Assembly: GCF_013364235.1 (NCBI RefSeq)
Contig: NZ_CP054919.1
Location: forward strand, 7,861,603 to 7,925,602
Reading direction: 5' to 3'
Source: Kitasatospora sp. NA04385
GTDB lineage: Bacteria; Actinomycetota; Actinomycetes; Streptomycetales; Streptomycetaceae
Length of the DNA stretch: 64,000 nucleotides
A model generated the notes under the pieces. That model made no database searches. It was not told where the DNA came from and saw nothing but the letters and a program-made list of their open reading frames with translations. Within the stretch, counting starts at the first letter, position 1. Every line of letters starts with the position of its first letter. Positions 31,641-40,154 of this stretch are shown here, piece by piece. Both the position numbers and the translations under genes were made by a program.

Positions 31641-31907
31641 ATGACCGCGACGGCAGAGTCCGGGACGTTGCGCGTGCCGCGCAGCATCAACGGCATCGAG
31701 CAGGCGCTCACGTACGAGGAGCGGGCCCGGTTCTACGGCGAACTCGGCCCGGTGGAGGACCCGGTGGAGCGCGAGGCGGTGATCGGGGCGTGGTGGCTGC
31801 GGGCGATGTCCGCGGCGTACGGGAGCGACCGGGCGGGTTTCCGGGCCGCGGTGGCGCCGGTGCTGGTGGCGGGGCGGTCGGAGCGGGCCGGGGCGGCCGC
31901 CGCGTGA
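31641..31907 (+). CDS. Small protein, antitoxin-like first gene of a two-gene cassette
   Basis: An 88-residue acidic protein (MTATAESGTLRVPRSINGIE) with helical stretches ALTYEERARFYGELGPVED and EREAVIGAWWLRAMSAAYG. ATG at 31641 follows GGAGG. It resembles a DUF6247-type small actinobacterial protein, from memory. Its GTGA overlap with the next gene and the two sizes (88 and 86 residues) are typical of type II toxin-antitoxin pairs. Role not proven. Confidence 0.7.
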   Translation: MTATAESGTLRVPRSINGIEQALTYEERARFYGELGPVEDPVEREAVIGAWWLRAMSAAYGSDRAGFRAAVAPVLVAGRSERAGAAAA

Positions 31908-32164
31908 GTGGCTGGCGGATCTGGCTGCAGGAGCAGCCGGCCCGCACCATGGTGGAGATCTCGAAGGCGGACGAGCTGCTGTTCGCGCTGGTCAACGCCG
32001 CCCTGGTGCTGCTGGACGACCGGGCGGGCACGCCGGTGGACGAGTGGGGCGACCTGCGCAGCGTGGTGCTGGCCGGGTCCGTCACCGCGGAGCTGTTCGT
32101 CGACCCGGAGCGGCGCACCGTGGACGTGCTGCGGCTGGTCTGGGTACCCGGGCTGGCGGGCTGA
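31904..32164 (+). CDS. Small RelE/ParE-like protein, second gene of the cassette
   Basis: An 86-residue protein starting VSGWRIWLQEQPARTMVEIS at a GTG that overlaps the previous stop codon. The C-terminal strand pattern SVVLAGSVTAELFVDPERR then TVDVLRLVWVPG resembles the last beta-strands of RelE/ParE toxins, and the preceding Leu-rich helix (DELLFALVNAALVLLDD) fits the same fold. No catalytic residue can be named with confidence. Confidence 0.65.
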   Translation: MSGWRIWLQEQPARTMVEISKADELLFALVNAALVLLDDRAGTPVDEWGDLRSVVLAGSVTAELFVDPERRTVDVLRLVWVPGLAG

Positions 32165-32282
32165 GACCCCGCAACCGGCCTGCCGGGCCGGCGGCCTGAG
32201 GCTCCGTCAACCGGCCTGCCGGGCCAGCGGCCTGATGTCCCGTCCTTCGGCTTGCCGGGTCCGACGGCCTGAGGCCCCGTCA
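32163..32282. repeat. About 36-bp imperfect tandem repeat, three copies plus part
   Basis: Units start at 32163, 32198, 32234 and (partial) 32271. Each carries a core close to ACCGGCCTGCCGGGCC and ends GGCCT-GAG. The GGCCTGCCGGGCC core is itself a dyad, so each unit may form a hairpin. It fills the space between convergent genes and may act as a multi-hairpin bidirectional terminator. Confidence 0.75.
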
Positions 32283-32927
32283 GCCGCCGGACGGGCCCTG
32301 GTCGAGGACGGCGGTGACCACCGTGTGCAGGTGGCGGCGGAAGCGGTCCAGGACGGGGAGGTCGAGGGGGCCGCGGCGGGTGCCGGCCGGGTCGATGACA
32401 CCGGCCTGGCCGAAGGAGTGCGAGGTCCAGACGATGGTGAAGACGAGCATCTCGACGTCCGCCCCGGCCCCGAGGCCGGCCCGGGCGAGGACGGCGCGGA
32501 CGGCGGTGGCGACCTCGGCGACCAGCGGGCCGGCGAACTCGCTCTCGATGTCGGAGTGGTCGGCGCCCTCGGCCAGCCAGCGGCGCATCCACAGCGCCGG
32601 GACCTGGGGGTGGTCGAGGCAGAAGGACAGGTAGTCGTCGACGAAGGCGAGCAGCGCGGCGCGGGTCTCCCCGGGGGTGGGGCCGCAGGCGTGCAGGCGG
32701 GTCAGGGCCTCGGTGACCACCCGGCGCTGGGCGAGGTGGGCGCGGCGCATCACCTCGCGGTACAACTCCGGCTTGCCGCCGACGTGGTAGGCGACGGTGG
32801 CGATGTTCAGGCCGACCGCGTCGCCGATCGCCCGGGTGCTGGTGGCGTCGTAGCCGCGCTCGGCGAACAGCCGGGTGGCGGTCGCCAGGATGCGTTCGCG
32901 GGGGCCGTCCGCGGGCAGGGCGCTCAT
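32280..32927 (-). CDS. TetR family regulator of the monooxygenase operon
   Basis: A 215-residue TetR protein. The HTH is at residues 8-60 (RERILATATRLFAERGYDAT, VGLNIATVAYHVGGKPELY). The C-terminal domain (YLSFCLDHPQVPALWMRRWL) is of the TetR_C_33/CerR-like type. ATG 32927 is preferred over the in-frame ATG at 32999, which would run through the operator palindromes. Divergent from the FMO-SDR-MFS operon, which it very likely represses. Confidence 0.93.
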   Translation of the reverse strand: MSALPADGPRERILATATRLFAERGYDATSTRAIGDAVGLNIATVAYHVGGKPELYREVMRRAHLAQRRVVTEALTRLHACGPTPGETRAALLAFVDDYLSFCLDHPQVPALWMRRWLAEGADHSDIESEFAGPLVAEVATAVRAVLARAGLGAGADVEMLVFTIVWTSHSFGQAGVIDPAGTRRGPLDLPVLDRFRRHLHTVVTAVLDQGPSGG

Positions 32928-32962
32928 GGGCCACGAGGATAGCGGACCGCAGCGGAAGAAAT

Positions 32963-33033
32963 CCATCAGGTGATGGACGGGGAACCAGCAGGTCAACACC
33001 CATTGTGCCGGACTCCATCATTCGATTGAATGA
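32963..33033. promoter_or_regulatory. Two operator palindromes between TetR and the FMO operon
   Basis: CCATCA-GG-TGATGG (32963-32976) and TCATTC-GATT-GAATGA (33018-33033) are inverted repeats in the divergent promoter. The second is a perfect 6-4-6. Both are plausible TetR sites, centred about 56 bases apart. Confidence 0.6.
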
Positions 33034-33061
33034 GCGCCTTTCCACGAGAGGAGCACCCGGC

Positions 33062-34396
33062 ATGGGCTCGACCAGGGTGGCGGTGATCGGCGCCGGCGCG
33101 GCAGGACTGGCCGCCGCCAAGGCACTGCTCGACCAGGGGCTGGAGGTCACCGTCCTGGAGCGCGGCACCCGCGTCGGCGGCCTGTGGGCGGGCGACGACG
33201 GCCCGGACGGCTCCCCGGCGTACGACAGCCTGCACCTGAACACCAGCAAGGGCCGCACCGAGTTCGCCGACTTCCCGATGCCCGCGCACTGGCCCGACTA
33301 CCCGTCCGCCGCCCGGGTGGCCGACTACCTCGCCGACTACGCCGACCGCTTCGGCGTCACCGACCGGATCAGGTTCGGCACGACCGTCGAGCGGGTCGTC
33401 CGGGACGCGCACGGCTGGCGGGTCGACGGCGAGCGCCACGACGCCGTCGTCGTCGCCAACGGCCACAACCGCGAGCCGAAGTGGCCCAGCCCCGGCTACC
33501 CCGGCGACTTCACCGGCACCCAGCTGCACGCCCACGACCACCGCCGCGCCGACGCGTACGCGGGCCGGCGGGTGCTGGTCGTCGGCACGGGCAACTCCGC
33601 GATGGACATCGCCGTCGACGCCTCGTACACCGGACGCGGACCGGTGCTGCTCTCCGCCCGGCACGGCACCCACATCGTCCCCAAGTACCTGTTCGGCCGC
33701 CCCGCCGACGCCACCGGCGGCGCGCTCGCCGTGCTGCCCTGGCGCATCCGGCAGGCCGTCGCGCAGACCGTCCTCAAGCTGGCCGTCGGCACCCCCGGCC
33801 GGTACGGGCTGCCCGAACCCGCCGGCGGCCTGTTCCAGAACCACCCCACCGTCAGCGACACCGTCCTGCACCGGCTCACCCACGGCGAGATCGAGGCCCG
33901 CCCCGGCATCGAACGGCTCGACGGCACCCGCGTGCACTTCACCGACGGCCGCACCGACGAGGTCGACGTCATCGTCTGGGCCACCGGCTACCGCGTCACC
34001 CTCCCCTTCCTGGACGAGCGCTGGACCGGCCCCGACCCCGAGGAACTCCCGCTCTACCAGCGGGTGTTCCACCTCGACGACCCCACGCTCGGCTTCGTCG
34101 GCCTGATGCAGTCCACCGGCGCCGCGCTCCCCGTCGTCGAGGCCCAGGGCCGGCTGTTCGCCGCCCACCTCGCCGGGCGCTACGCCCTGCCGAGCGCCGA
34201 GCGGCAGCGCGCCCACGTCCGCCGCGCGCACGCCGCCGCCGTCCGGCGCTGGGGCGACCGGCGGCCGATGATGCGGATCGACTTCGACCGGTACGTCGCC
34301 GCCGTCCCCCGCGAGATCGAGGCCGGCGCCCGCCGGGCCCGCAGACAGCAGAAGCAGCAGAAGCAGCTGGAGCAGCAGAAGGAGCAGGGCCAGTGA
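33062..34396 (+). CDS. Flavin-containing monooxygenase
   Basis: A 444-residue FAD/NADPH monooxygenase. The FAD Rossmann motif is VAVIGAGAAGLAAAKALLD, the NADPH Rossmann motif is VLVVGTGNSAMDIAVDA (about residue 180), and the FMO-type ATG motif is VIVWATGYRV (about residue 310). A coiled Gln/Lys tail (RRQQKQQKQLEQQKEQGQ) ends the protein. AGAGGAG precedes ATG 33062. FMO or BVMO enzymes oxygenate N, S or ketones; with the SDR it could process an alcohol or ketone. Overlaps the SDR start in a GTGA junction. Confidence 0.95.
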   Translation: MGSTRVAVIGAGAAGLAAAKALLDQGLEVTVLERGTRVGGLWAGDDGPDGSPAYDSLHLNTSKGRTEFADFPMPAHWPDYPSAARVADYLADYADRFGVTDRIRFGTTVERVVRDAHGWRVDGERHDAVVVANGHNREPKWPSPGYPGDFTGTQLHAHDHRRADAYAGRRVLVVGTGNSAMDIAVDASYTGRGPVLLSARHGTHIVPKYLFGRPADATGGALAVLPWRIRQAVAQTVLKLAVGTPGRYGLPEPAGGLFQNHPTVSDTVLHRLTHGEIEARPGIERLDGTRVHFTDGRTDEVDVIVWATGYRVTLPFLDERWTGPDPEELPLYQRVFHLDDPTLGFVGLMQSTGAALPVVEAQGRLFAAHLAGRYALPSAERQRAHVRRAHAAAVRRWGDRRPMMRIDFDRYVAAVPREIEAGARRARRQQKQQKQLEQQKEQGQ

Positions 34397-35232
34397 CGGT
34401 ACTGAACCGGCGTCAGGACCCGCGCGGACGACGCGTGCTGGTCACCGGCGCCTCCGGCACCATCGGACGCGCCCTCGGCGAGCGCCTCACCGCCGCCGGC
34501 GCGCACGTCCGCGGACTCGACCTGCACCCCGCCGGTGACGAGCCGTTCCCCGTGCTGCGCTGCGACGTCACCGACGACGACAGCGTGCGCGCGGCCGTCG
34601 CCGAGGCGCTGGAGAGCCTCGGCGGCCTCGACGTGCTGGTCAACAACGCGGGCACCGGCGGCCCCGCCCCCGCCGAGCACGCCCCCGGCGCCGAGGTCCG
34701 CCGCCAGCTGGAGGTCAACCTGCTCGGCACCTGGCGCACCACCGCGGCCTGCGTCGACGCCCTGGTCGCCGCCCGCGGCCGGGTCGTCATGGTCACCTCC
34801 CGGATGGCCGTCCTACAGCTCCCGCTGGCCGCCGCCTACGGCGCCTCCAAGCGCGCCATGGTCGCCTACGCGGACGCGCTGCGCCTCGAACTCGGCACCC
34901 ACGTCGGCGTCAGCTGCGTCTACCCGTCCGCCGTGCGCAGCCCGATCCACGACTCCACCAGGGCCGCCGGGCTCTCCCTGGAGGGCATGAGCGTCTACGA
35001 GCCGCTGGAGGGCGTGCTCGACGCGATCGGCAAGGCCGCGTTCTCCACCCGCCCGCACCGCGACGTCACCACCACCCGCAAGGGCGCCGTCGAGTTCTTC
35101 CTCGCCCGCCACCTGCCCGCCCTCACCGACCGGATCGTCGCCCGCGCCCTGCACGCCCGCGCCGCCGCCGGGGCCTTCGACGGCGCCCCACTCGCCGCCG
35201 GGGTCGTCGCCCGCAGCAGGGGGACCGAGTGA
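34393..35232 (+). CDS. Short-chain dehydrogenase/reductase
   Basis: A 279-residue classical SDR. Cofactor loop VLVTGASGTIGRALG, NNAG motif DVLVNNAGTG, and catalytic Ser and Tyr-x3-Lys at VMVTSRMAVL and AAYGASKRAM. C-terminal extension of about 50 residues (TTRKGAVEFFLARHLPALT). GTG start overlaps the monooxygenase stop and its own stop overlaps the transporter start, so the three genes are translationally coupled. Likely oxidises or reduces the FMO product or substrate. Confidence 0.95.
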   Translation: MTVLNRRQDPRGRRVLVTGASGTIGRALGERLTAAGAHVRGLDLHPAGDEPFPVLRCDVTDDDSVRAAVAEALESLGGLDVLVNNAGTGGPAPAEHAPGAEVRRQLEVNLLGTWRTTAACVDALVAARGRVVMVTSRMAVLQLPLAAAYGASKRAMVAYADALRLELGTHVGVSCVYPSAVRSPIHDSTRAAGLSLEGMSVYEPLEGVLDAIGKAAFSTRPHRDVTTTRKGAVEFFLARHLPALTDRIVARALHARAAAGAFDGAPLAAGVVARSRGTE

Positions 35233-36560
35233 CCGGGCACCGGGCCGGGCGCAGGGCGCTCACCCTGTACGCCGCCGGGTCGGTCGGCATGGGCGTCTGG
35301 GTCACCGTGCCCGGACTGCTGCTGCTGTACTTCCTCACCGACGTGCTCGGCGTCCCCGCCCTGCTGGCCGGGACCACCCTGCTGCTGCCCAAGGCCGTCG
35401 ACGTCGTCGCCCACCCGCTGCTCGGCTCCCGCTCCGACCGGCAGGCCCGCCGCGACGGGCACCGGCGGCGGATGATGCGCGCCGGACTGCTGCTCGGCCC
35501 GGCGATGGTCGCGATGTTCAGCGTCCCGTCCGCGCTGCACGGCTCGGGCGCCGCGCTCTGGGTCGGCGGCTGGTTCACCGCCGGGAACCTGCTGTTCGCC
35601 GCCTTCCAGGTGCCCTACCTGACCACCCCTTCCGACCTGGAGGTCGGCTACCACGAGCGCACCCGGGTCTTCATGTTCCGGATGGCGCTGCTCACCGCCG
35701 GCCTGCTCACCGCCGGGGTCGCCGCCCCCGCGCTCTCCGCCGGCGGCACCCGCGCCGACTACACCGGGATGGCCGTGCTGCTGGCCGCCGCGATGGCCGC
35801 CTCCGCCGCCGTCGCCCTGGCCGGCGTGCGCCGGCTGACCGCCGGGTGCGGGTTCCGGGCACCCGCCGAACGGGCCGGCCGCTCCACCCTCGCCGACCTG
35901 CGCACCGCCCTGCGTGACCCCCGCTTCCGCCCCCTGGTGCTGTCCTACCTGTTCACCGGCACCACCACCCACCTGTTCCTGGCCGCGCTGCCCTACGTCA
36001 CCGAGCACGTCTTCCACCACGGCGGGCTGACCGCCCTGTTCATGGGCCTCTTCCTGGCCCCCGCGATGCTCGCCGGGCCCGCCTGGACGGCCTGGTCGCG
36101 CTGCCCCGGCAACGGCAAGCAGCGCGGACTGCTCGCCTCCCAGGCCGGGTTCGCCACCGGCTCGGTGCTGCTGCTGCCCGCCGCCGCGCTGCTCGACGGG
36201 GGAGCGCGGGTCGCCGTCACCGCCGCCGTGGTGATGGCGATGGGCGTGGCCTTCGCCGGGCTGCAACTGTTCGCGTTCGCGCTGCTGCCGGACGCGGTCG
36301 CCGCCGCCGAACACGCCGAGGCCGGCGCCTACACCGGCGTGTGGACCGCCACCGAGGCCACCGGCACCGCCGTCGGCCCCTACCTGTACTCGGCCGTCCT
36401 CGCCCTCGGCGGCTTCGTCTCCAGCACCGCCGGTGAACACGCCGCCCAGAGCGGCGGCGCACTGACCGCGCTGCTCACCGGGTTCACCCTGCTGCCCGCC
36501 GCGCTGATGGCCCTCGCGCTCGGCTTCCAGCGGCGCTGCCCGCTGGACGCGGCCCGGTGA
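35229..36560 (+). CDS. MFS (GPH-like) transporter
   Basis: A 443-residue membrane protein with about 12 hydrophobic helices (for example WVTVPGLLLLYFLTDVLGV). The loop after helix 2 (HPLLGSRSDRQARRDGHRRR) matches the GPH/MelB-type cation symporter signature D-x-x-x-x-R-x-G-R-R. It shares a GTGA overlap with the SDR gene. In the operon it would import or export the substrate of the FMO-SDR pair. Confidence 0.92.
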   Translation: MTGHRAGRRALTLYAAGSVGMGVWVTVPGLLLLYFLTDVLGVPALLAGTTLLLPKAVDVVAHPLLGSRSDRQARRDGHRRRMMRAGLLLGPAMVAMFSVPSALHGSGAALWVGGWFTAGNLLFAAFQVPYLTTPSDLEVGYHERTRVFMFRMALLTAGLLTAGVAAPALSAGGTRADYTGMAVLLAAAMAASAAVALAGVRRLTAGCGFRAPAERAGRSTLADLRTALRDPRFRPLVLSYLFTGTTTHLFLAALPYVTEHVFHHGGLTALFMGLFLAPAMLAGPAWTAWSRCPGNGKQRGLLASQAGFATGSVLLLPAAALLDGGARVAVTAAVVMAMGVAFAGLQLFAFALLPDAVAAAEHAEAGAYTGVWTATEATGTAVGPYLYSAVLALGGFVSSTAGEHAAQSGGALTALLTGFTLLPAALMALALGFQRRCPLDAAR

Positions 36561-36601
36561 GCGGTCCGCTCCGGCGCCCCGTGCGCCGATCGGCACCATG
36601 A

Positions 36602-36618
36602 TCTGACGTTCCGTCAGA
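36602..36618. promoter_or_regulatory. TCTGACG-N3-CGTCAGA palindrome
   Basis: A perfect 7-3-7 inverted repeat, 65 bases before the 36683 gene and 42 after the MFS stop codon. The same motif recurs at 37284 and in variant form at 23546, which argues for a shared regulator rather than a terminator. Confidence 0.6.
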
Positions 36619-36682
36619 ATTACTGCCGGTGAGGGGAGTCGGCGCATCCGCCGCGGGGTACGGGACGGGCGGGGGTGGGGCC

Positions 36683-37249
36683 GTGGAGAAGGCACTGTGG
36701 GGCGTGGGCGGCGGGGCGGTCGCCGTGTTCGGGCTGTGGTGGATGCTGGCGCTGCGGGGCGACGGGCACCGCCTCGCCGGCGCCCTCGGGCTCCTGCTGG
36801 TGCTGGCGCTCGGCGTGGCGGGCGTCGTCCGACTGGCCAGGGGGGACGGCGGAGCGGCCGCCCTGGGCCTGACGGGCGTGCTCTCGGCCTGGATCGTCCT
36901 CGCCATCACCGGCCTCGGCGTGCAGGACCAGCAGCTCCTGCACGACCGGGGCGTCACCTCGGACGGCACGGTGGTGCGCGCCGTCGTCACCTCCGACCCG
37001 ATGAACGGCCGCGGCCCGTCCGTGACCGCCGTGGACGTCGAACTCGCCGACGGCTCCGTGGCCCACCAGGTCCAGACCGGGCAGGCCCACCCGGCGCTCG
37101 GCGACCGCCTCCAGGTCACCCGGGACCCGCGCGGCGTGGTCGACACCCGCCTGGGCCCCCGCCCCGCCGCCCCGGACCGCACGGTCGCCGCCGTCCTGCT
37201 GGCCGTCCTGACCGGCTGCGCCCTCTTCACCGCCTTCGCCCCCGACTAG
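36683..37249 (+). CDS. Small membrane protein (DUF3592-like)
   Basis: A 188-residue protein with hydrophobic segments at the N-terminus (VGGGAVAVFGLWWMLAL; LLLVLALGVAGVVRLA; GVLSAWIVLAITGLG) and at the C-terminus (VLLAVLTGCALFTAF). A beta-rich soluble section (TSDGTVVRAVVTSDPMNGRG...DVELADGSVAHQVQ) sits between them. GTG at 36683 is the most likely start. It is flanked on both sides by the same palindrome type. Function unknown. Confidence 0.72.
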   Translation: MEKALWGVGGGAVAVFGLWWMLALRGDGHRLAGALGLLLVLALGVAGVVRLARGDGGAAALGLTGVLSAWIVLAITGLGVQDQQLLHDRGVTSDGTVVRAVVTSDPMNGRGPSVTAVDVELADGSVAHQVQTGQAHPALGDRLQVTRDPRGVVDTRLGPRPAAPDRTVAAVLLAVLTGCALFTAFAPD

Positions 37250-37283
37250 GGCCCGTCCGACCTCGACCGGGCCCCCGGGTGAA

Positions 37284-37300
37284 CCTGACGGTGCGTCAGT
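37284..37300. promoter_or_regulatory. CTGACG-GTG-CGTCAG palindrome upstream of the phosphoesterase operon
   Basis: A perfect 6-3-6 inverted repeat (37285-37299), close to the site at 36602. An AT-richer stretch with AAGGAAACTTTACTTTC at 37357-37373 follows, then a long leader to the start codon at 37549; no gene is visible in 37250-37548. Confidence 0.55.
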
Positions 37301-37548
37301 GTGAACGGTGAACGGCATTAGTGCACACGGAAGTTCGATCGGTGGCAGTACTGGAAGGAAACTTTACTTTCTACTACTCTCGCTGACGGCGGCCCGGCGC
37401 GGCGCCCGCACCGGACGGGGCGTGACGCGCTCAGCGAGAGCTCTGACCCGGCCGCCGCGGTGGAGTGCGGCCACCGCCCCCGGTGCGGCCCGTCCGCGGC
37501 GCGCGTCGGCGTCCAGCTCTCCCCGTTCCAGGTCAGGGAGTTCACCAG

Positions 37549-38907
37549 ATGCACCAGGCAATCACGGCCCGGCGGGCCCGGACCGGCGGCTTCGCCGTCG
37601 CGCTCGCCCTGCTGGGCGGACTGCTGTTCGGCTGGTCCGAGCGGGCCGGGGCGGCGGCCGACCCGCTGCTCTCCAAGGGCAGAACGGCCACCGCCTCCTC
37701 CACCGAAAGCTCCTCGTACACCGCCGCGAAGGCCTTCGACGGCAGCGGCAGCACCCGGTGGGCCAGCGCCGAGGGCAAGGACCCGCAGTGGCTGCAGGTC
37801 GACCTCGGCGCCACCGCCACCGTCACCCGGATCAAGCTCAGCTGGGAGGCCGCCTACGCCAAGGCCTACCGGCTGGAGACCTCCGCCGACGGCGCCACCT
37901 GGACCGCCCTCGCCACCGAGAAGGCCGGCAACGGCGGCACCGACGAGTTCACCGGCCTGTCCGGCAAGGGCCGCTACGTGCGGATGTACGGCACCGCCCG
38001 CGGCACCTCGTACGGGTACTCGCTGTACGAGATGGAGGTCTACGGCACGCCCGACGGCAGCACGCCGAGCCCTTCGCCCAGCGGCAGCACCCCGCCGCCC
38101 ACCGGCGGCGCGTTCACCGTCGTGGCGGCCGGCGACATCGCCGCCCAGTGCACCGCCACCGACAGCGGCTGCGCCCACCCCAAGACCGCCAGGATCGCCC
38201 AGCAGATCAACCCGGCGTTCTACATCACCATGGGCGACAACCAGTACGACGACGCCCGGCTGGCCGACTTCAAGAACTACTACGACCAGACCTGGGGCGC
38301 CTTCAAGGCCAAGACCCGGCCCGTCCCCGGCAACCACGAGACCTACGACCCCGCCGGGTCGCTGGCCGGCTACAAGTCCTACTTCGGCGCGATCGCCTAC
38401 CCGCAGGGCAAGAGCTACTACAGCTACGACCAGGGCAACTGGCACTTCGTCGCCCTCGACTCCAACTCCTTCGACCAGAGCGCCCAGATCGACTGGCTGA
38501 AGGCCGACCTCGCCGCCACCACCAGGAAGTGCGTCGCCGCCTACTGGCACCACCCGCTCTACTCCTCCGGCGGCCACGGCAACGACCCCGTCTCCAAGCC
38601 GGTCTGGAAGATCCTCTACGCCGCCGGGGCCGACCTGATCCTCAACGGCCACGACCACCACTACGAGCGCTTCGCCCCGCAGGACCCGGACGGCAGGGCC
38701 ACCGCCGACGGCATGGTCGAGATCGTCGGCGGCACGGGCGGCGCCGAGCCCTACCCGATCGAACAGGTCCAGCCCAACAGCCAGAAGCGGATCAGCGGCG
38801 ACTACGGTGTCCTGAAGCTCGACTTCACCGACAGCGGCTACAGCTGGACCTACGTCGGCACCGACGGACGGGTCGAGGACACCAGCCCCTCCTACAGCTG
38901 CCACTGA
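37549..38907 (+). CDS. Secreted metallophosphoesterase with F5/8-type carbohydrate-binding domain
   Basis: A 452-residue secreted protein. Signal peptide GGFAVALALLGGLLFGWSER, ending near AAA|DP. A discoidin/F5/8 type C domain (about 35-165: TESSSYTAAKAFDGSGSTRW) is followed by a Ser-Thr-Pro linker (PSPSPSGSTPPPTGG). The calcineurin-like phosphatase domain has AAGDIAAQ, TMGDNQYDD, VPGNHE, WHHPLYS and LNGHDHHYERF, the five metal-ligand motifs. It cleaves phosphoesters at a surface-bound substrate. First gene of a tight three-gene operon. Confidence 0.95.
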   Translation: MHQAITARRARTGGFAVALALLGGLLFGWSERAGAAADPLLSKGRTATASSTESSSYTAAKAFDGSGSTRWASAEGKDPQWLQVDLGATATVTRIKLSWEAAYAKAYRLETSADGATWTALATEKAGNGGTDEFTGLSGKGRYVRMYGTARGTSYGYSLYEMEVYGTPDGSTPSPSPSGSTPPPTGGAFTVVAAGDIAAQCTATDSGCAHPKTARIAQQINPAFYITMGDNQYDDARLADFKNYYDQTWGAFKAKTRPVPGNHETYDPAGSLAGYKSYFGAIAYPQGKSYYSYDQGNWHFVALDSNSFDQSAQIDWLKADLAATTRKCVAAYWHHPLYSSGGHGNDPVSKPVWKILYAAGADLILNGHDHHYERFAPQDPDGRATADGMVEIVGGTGGAEPYPIEQVQPNSQKRISGDYGVLKLDFTDSGYSWTYVGTDGRVEDTSPSYSCH

Positions 38908-38912
38908 CCGCG

Positions 38913-40154
38913 ATGTACCTGGCCACCACCGGCCGCCGCCCGGACGCGCCGTCCCGCCCCGCCGGGACGGGACGGCGCGTCCCCGGCACCGTCCTCGCGC
39001 TCGGAGCGGTCAGCCTGGTCACCGACGTCTCCTCGGAGATGGTCAGCGCCGTGCTGCCGCTCTACCTGGTGCTCGGCCTCGGCCTGTCACCCCTCCAGTT
39101 CGGCTTCCTCGACGGCCTGTTCAACGGCGCCACCGCACTCGTCCGGCTGCTCGGCGGACGGCTCGCCGACCGCGGCGGCGGCCGGCACAAGCACATCGCC
39201 GGAGCCGGCTACCTGCTCTCCGCACTCTCCCGGCTCGGACTGCTGCTGGCCGGCGGCGCCGCCACCGGCATCGCCGCCGCCCTCGCCGCCGACCGGCTCG
39301 GCAAGGGCGTCCGCACCGCCCCCCGGGACGCGATGATCTCGCTCAGCACGCCCCCCGCCGACCTCGGCCGCGCCTTCGGCGTGCACCGCGCCATGGACAC
39401 CACCGGCGCCCTGCTCGGCCCGCTGGCCGCCTTCGCCGTGCTCCGGGCCACCGCCGACGCCTACGACGCCGTCTTCGTGGTCTCCTTCGCCACCGGACTG
39501 CTCGGCGTCCTGGTCATGGTGCTGTTCGTCCGCGACGGCACCGCCGACCCGGCCGCCCCCCGGCCCCGCACTGACCGCCCGACCGTCCGCGCCCTGCTGC
39601 GCGACCCCGCACTGCGGCGGATCACCGGCGCCGCCGCGCTGCTCGGCGCCGCCACCGTCGGCGACTCCTTCCTCTACCTGCTGCTGCAACGGCTGCTCGA
39701 CCTGCCCGCCGAGGTCTTCCCGCTGCTGCCGCTCGGCTCCGCCGCCTGCTACCTGCTGCTCGCCGTCCCCGCCGGACGGCTCGCCGACCGCACCGGTCGC
39801 CGCGCCCCGTTCCTCGCCGGGCACCTCGCCCTGCTGGCCGGCTACCTCGTCCTGCTCGCCCCGGCGGGCCGGGCCACCGTCGTCCTGGTGCTCGTCCTGC
39901 TCGGCGTCTTCTACGCCGCGACCGACGGCGTCCTGATGGCCCTGGCCGGACCGCTGCTGCCCGCCACCGGCCGGGCCGGTGCCCTCGCCGTCGTCCAGAC
40001 CGGACAGGCCCTGGCCCGCCTCGCCGGCGCCGCGGGCTTCGGCGCCGCCTGGACCTGGTGGGGCCCCCGCCCCGCCCTCGCCGCCGCCGCGCTCGCCCTG
40101 GCCGCCGCGCTGCTCGCGGCCCGGCGCATCCTGCCCGAAGGGAAGGCCGCATGA
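38913..40154 (+). CDS. MFS transporter
   Basis: A 413-residue major-facilitator protein with about 12 helices. The A-motif after helix 2 is LLGGRLADRGGGRHKHI, and repeated GR motifs are found in the second half (VPAGRLADRTGRRAPFLAG). DRLGKGVRTAPRDAMIS resembles the signature of fosmidomycin-resistance/phospholipid-related MFS groups. It starts five bases after the phosphoesterase stop codon and overlaps the next start by four bases (ATGA). Confidence 0.92.
   Translation: MYLATTGRRPDAPSRPAGTGRRVPGTVLALGAVSLVTDVSSEMVSAVLPLYLVLGLGLSPLQFGFLDGLFNGATALVRLLGGRLADRGGGRHKHIAGAGYLLSALSRLGLLLAGGAATGIAAALAADRLGKGVRTAPRDAMISLSTPPADLGRAFGVHRAMDTTGALLGPLAAFAVLRATADAYDAVFVVSFATGLLGVLVMVLFVRDGTADPAAPRPRTDRPTVRALLRDPALRRITGAAALLGAATVGDSFLYLLLQRLLDLPAEVFPLLPLGSAACYLLLAVPAGRLADRTGRRAPFLAGHLALLAGYLVLLAPAGRATVVLVLVLLGVFYAATDGVLMALAGPLLPATGRAGALAVVQTGQALARLAGAAGFGAAWTWWGPRPALAAAALALAAALLAARRILPEGKAA

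Noticed and set aside
32163..32282. CRISPR array
   Set aside because: 36-bp period but no unique spacers: whole units are repeated.
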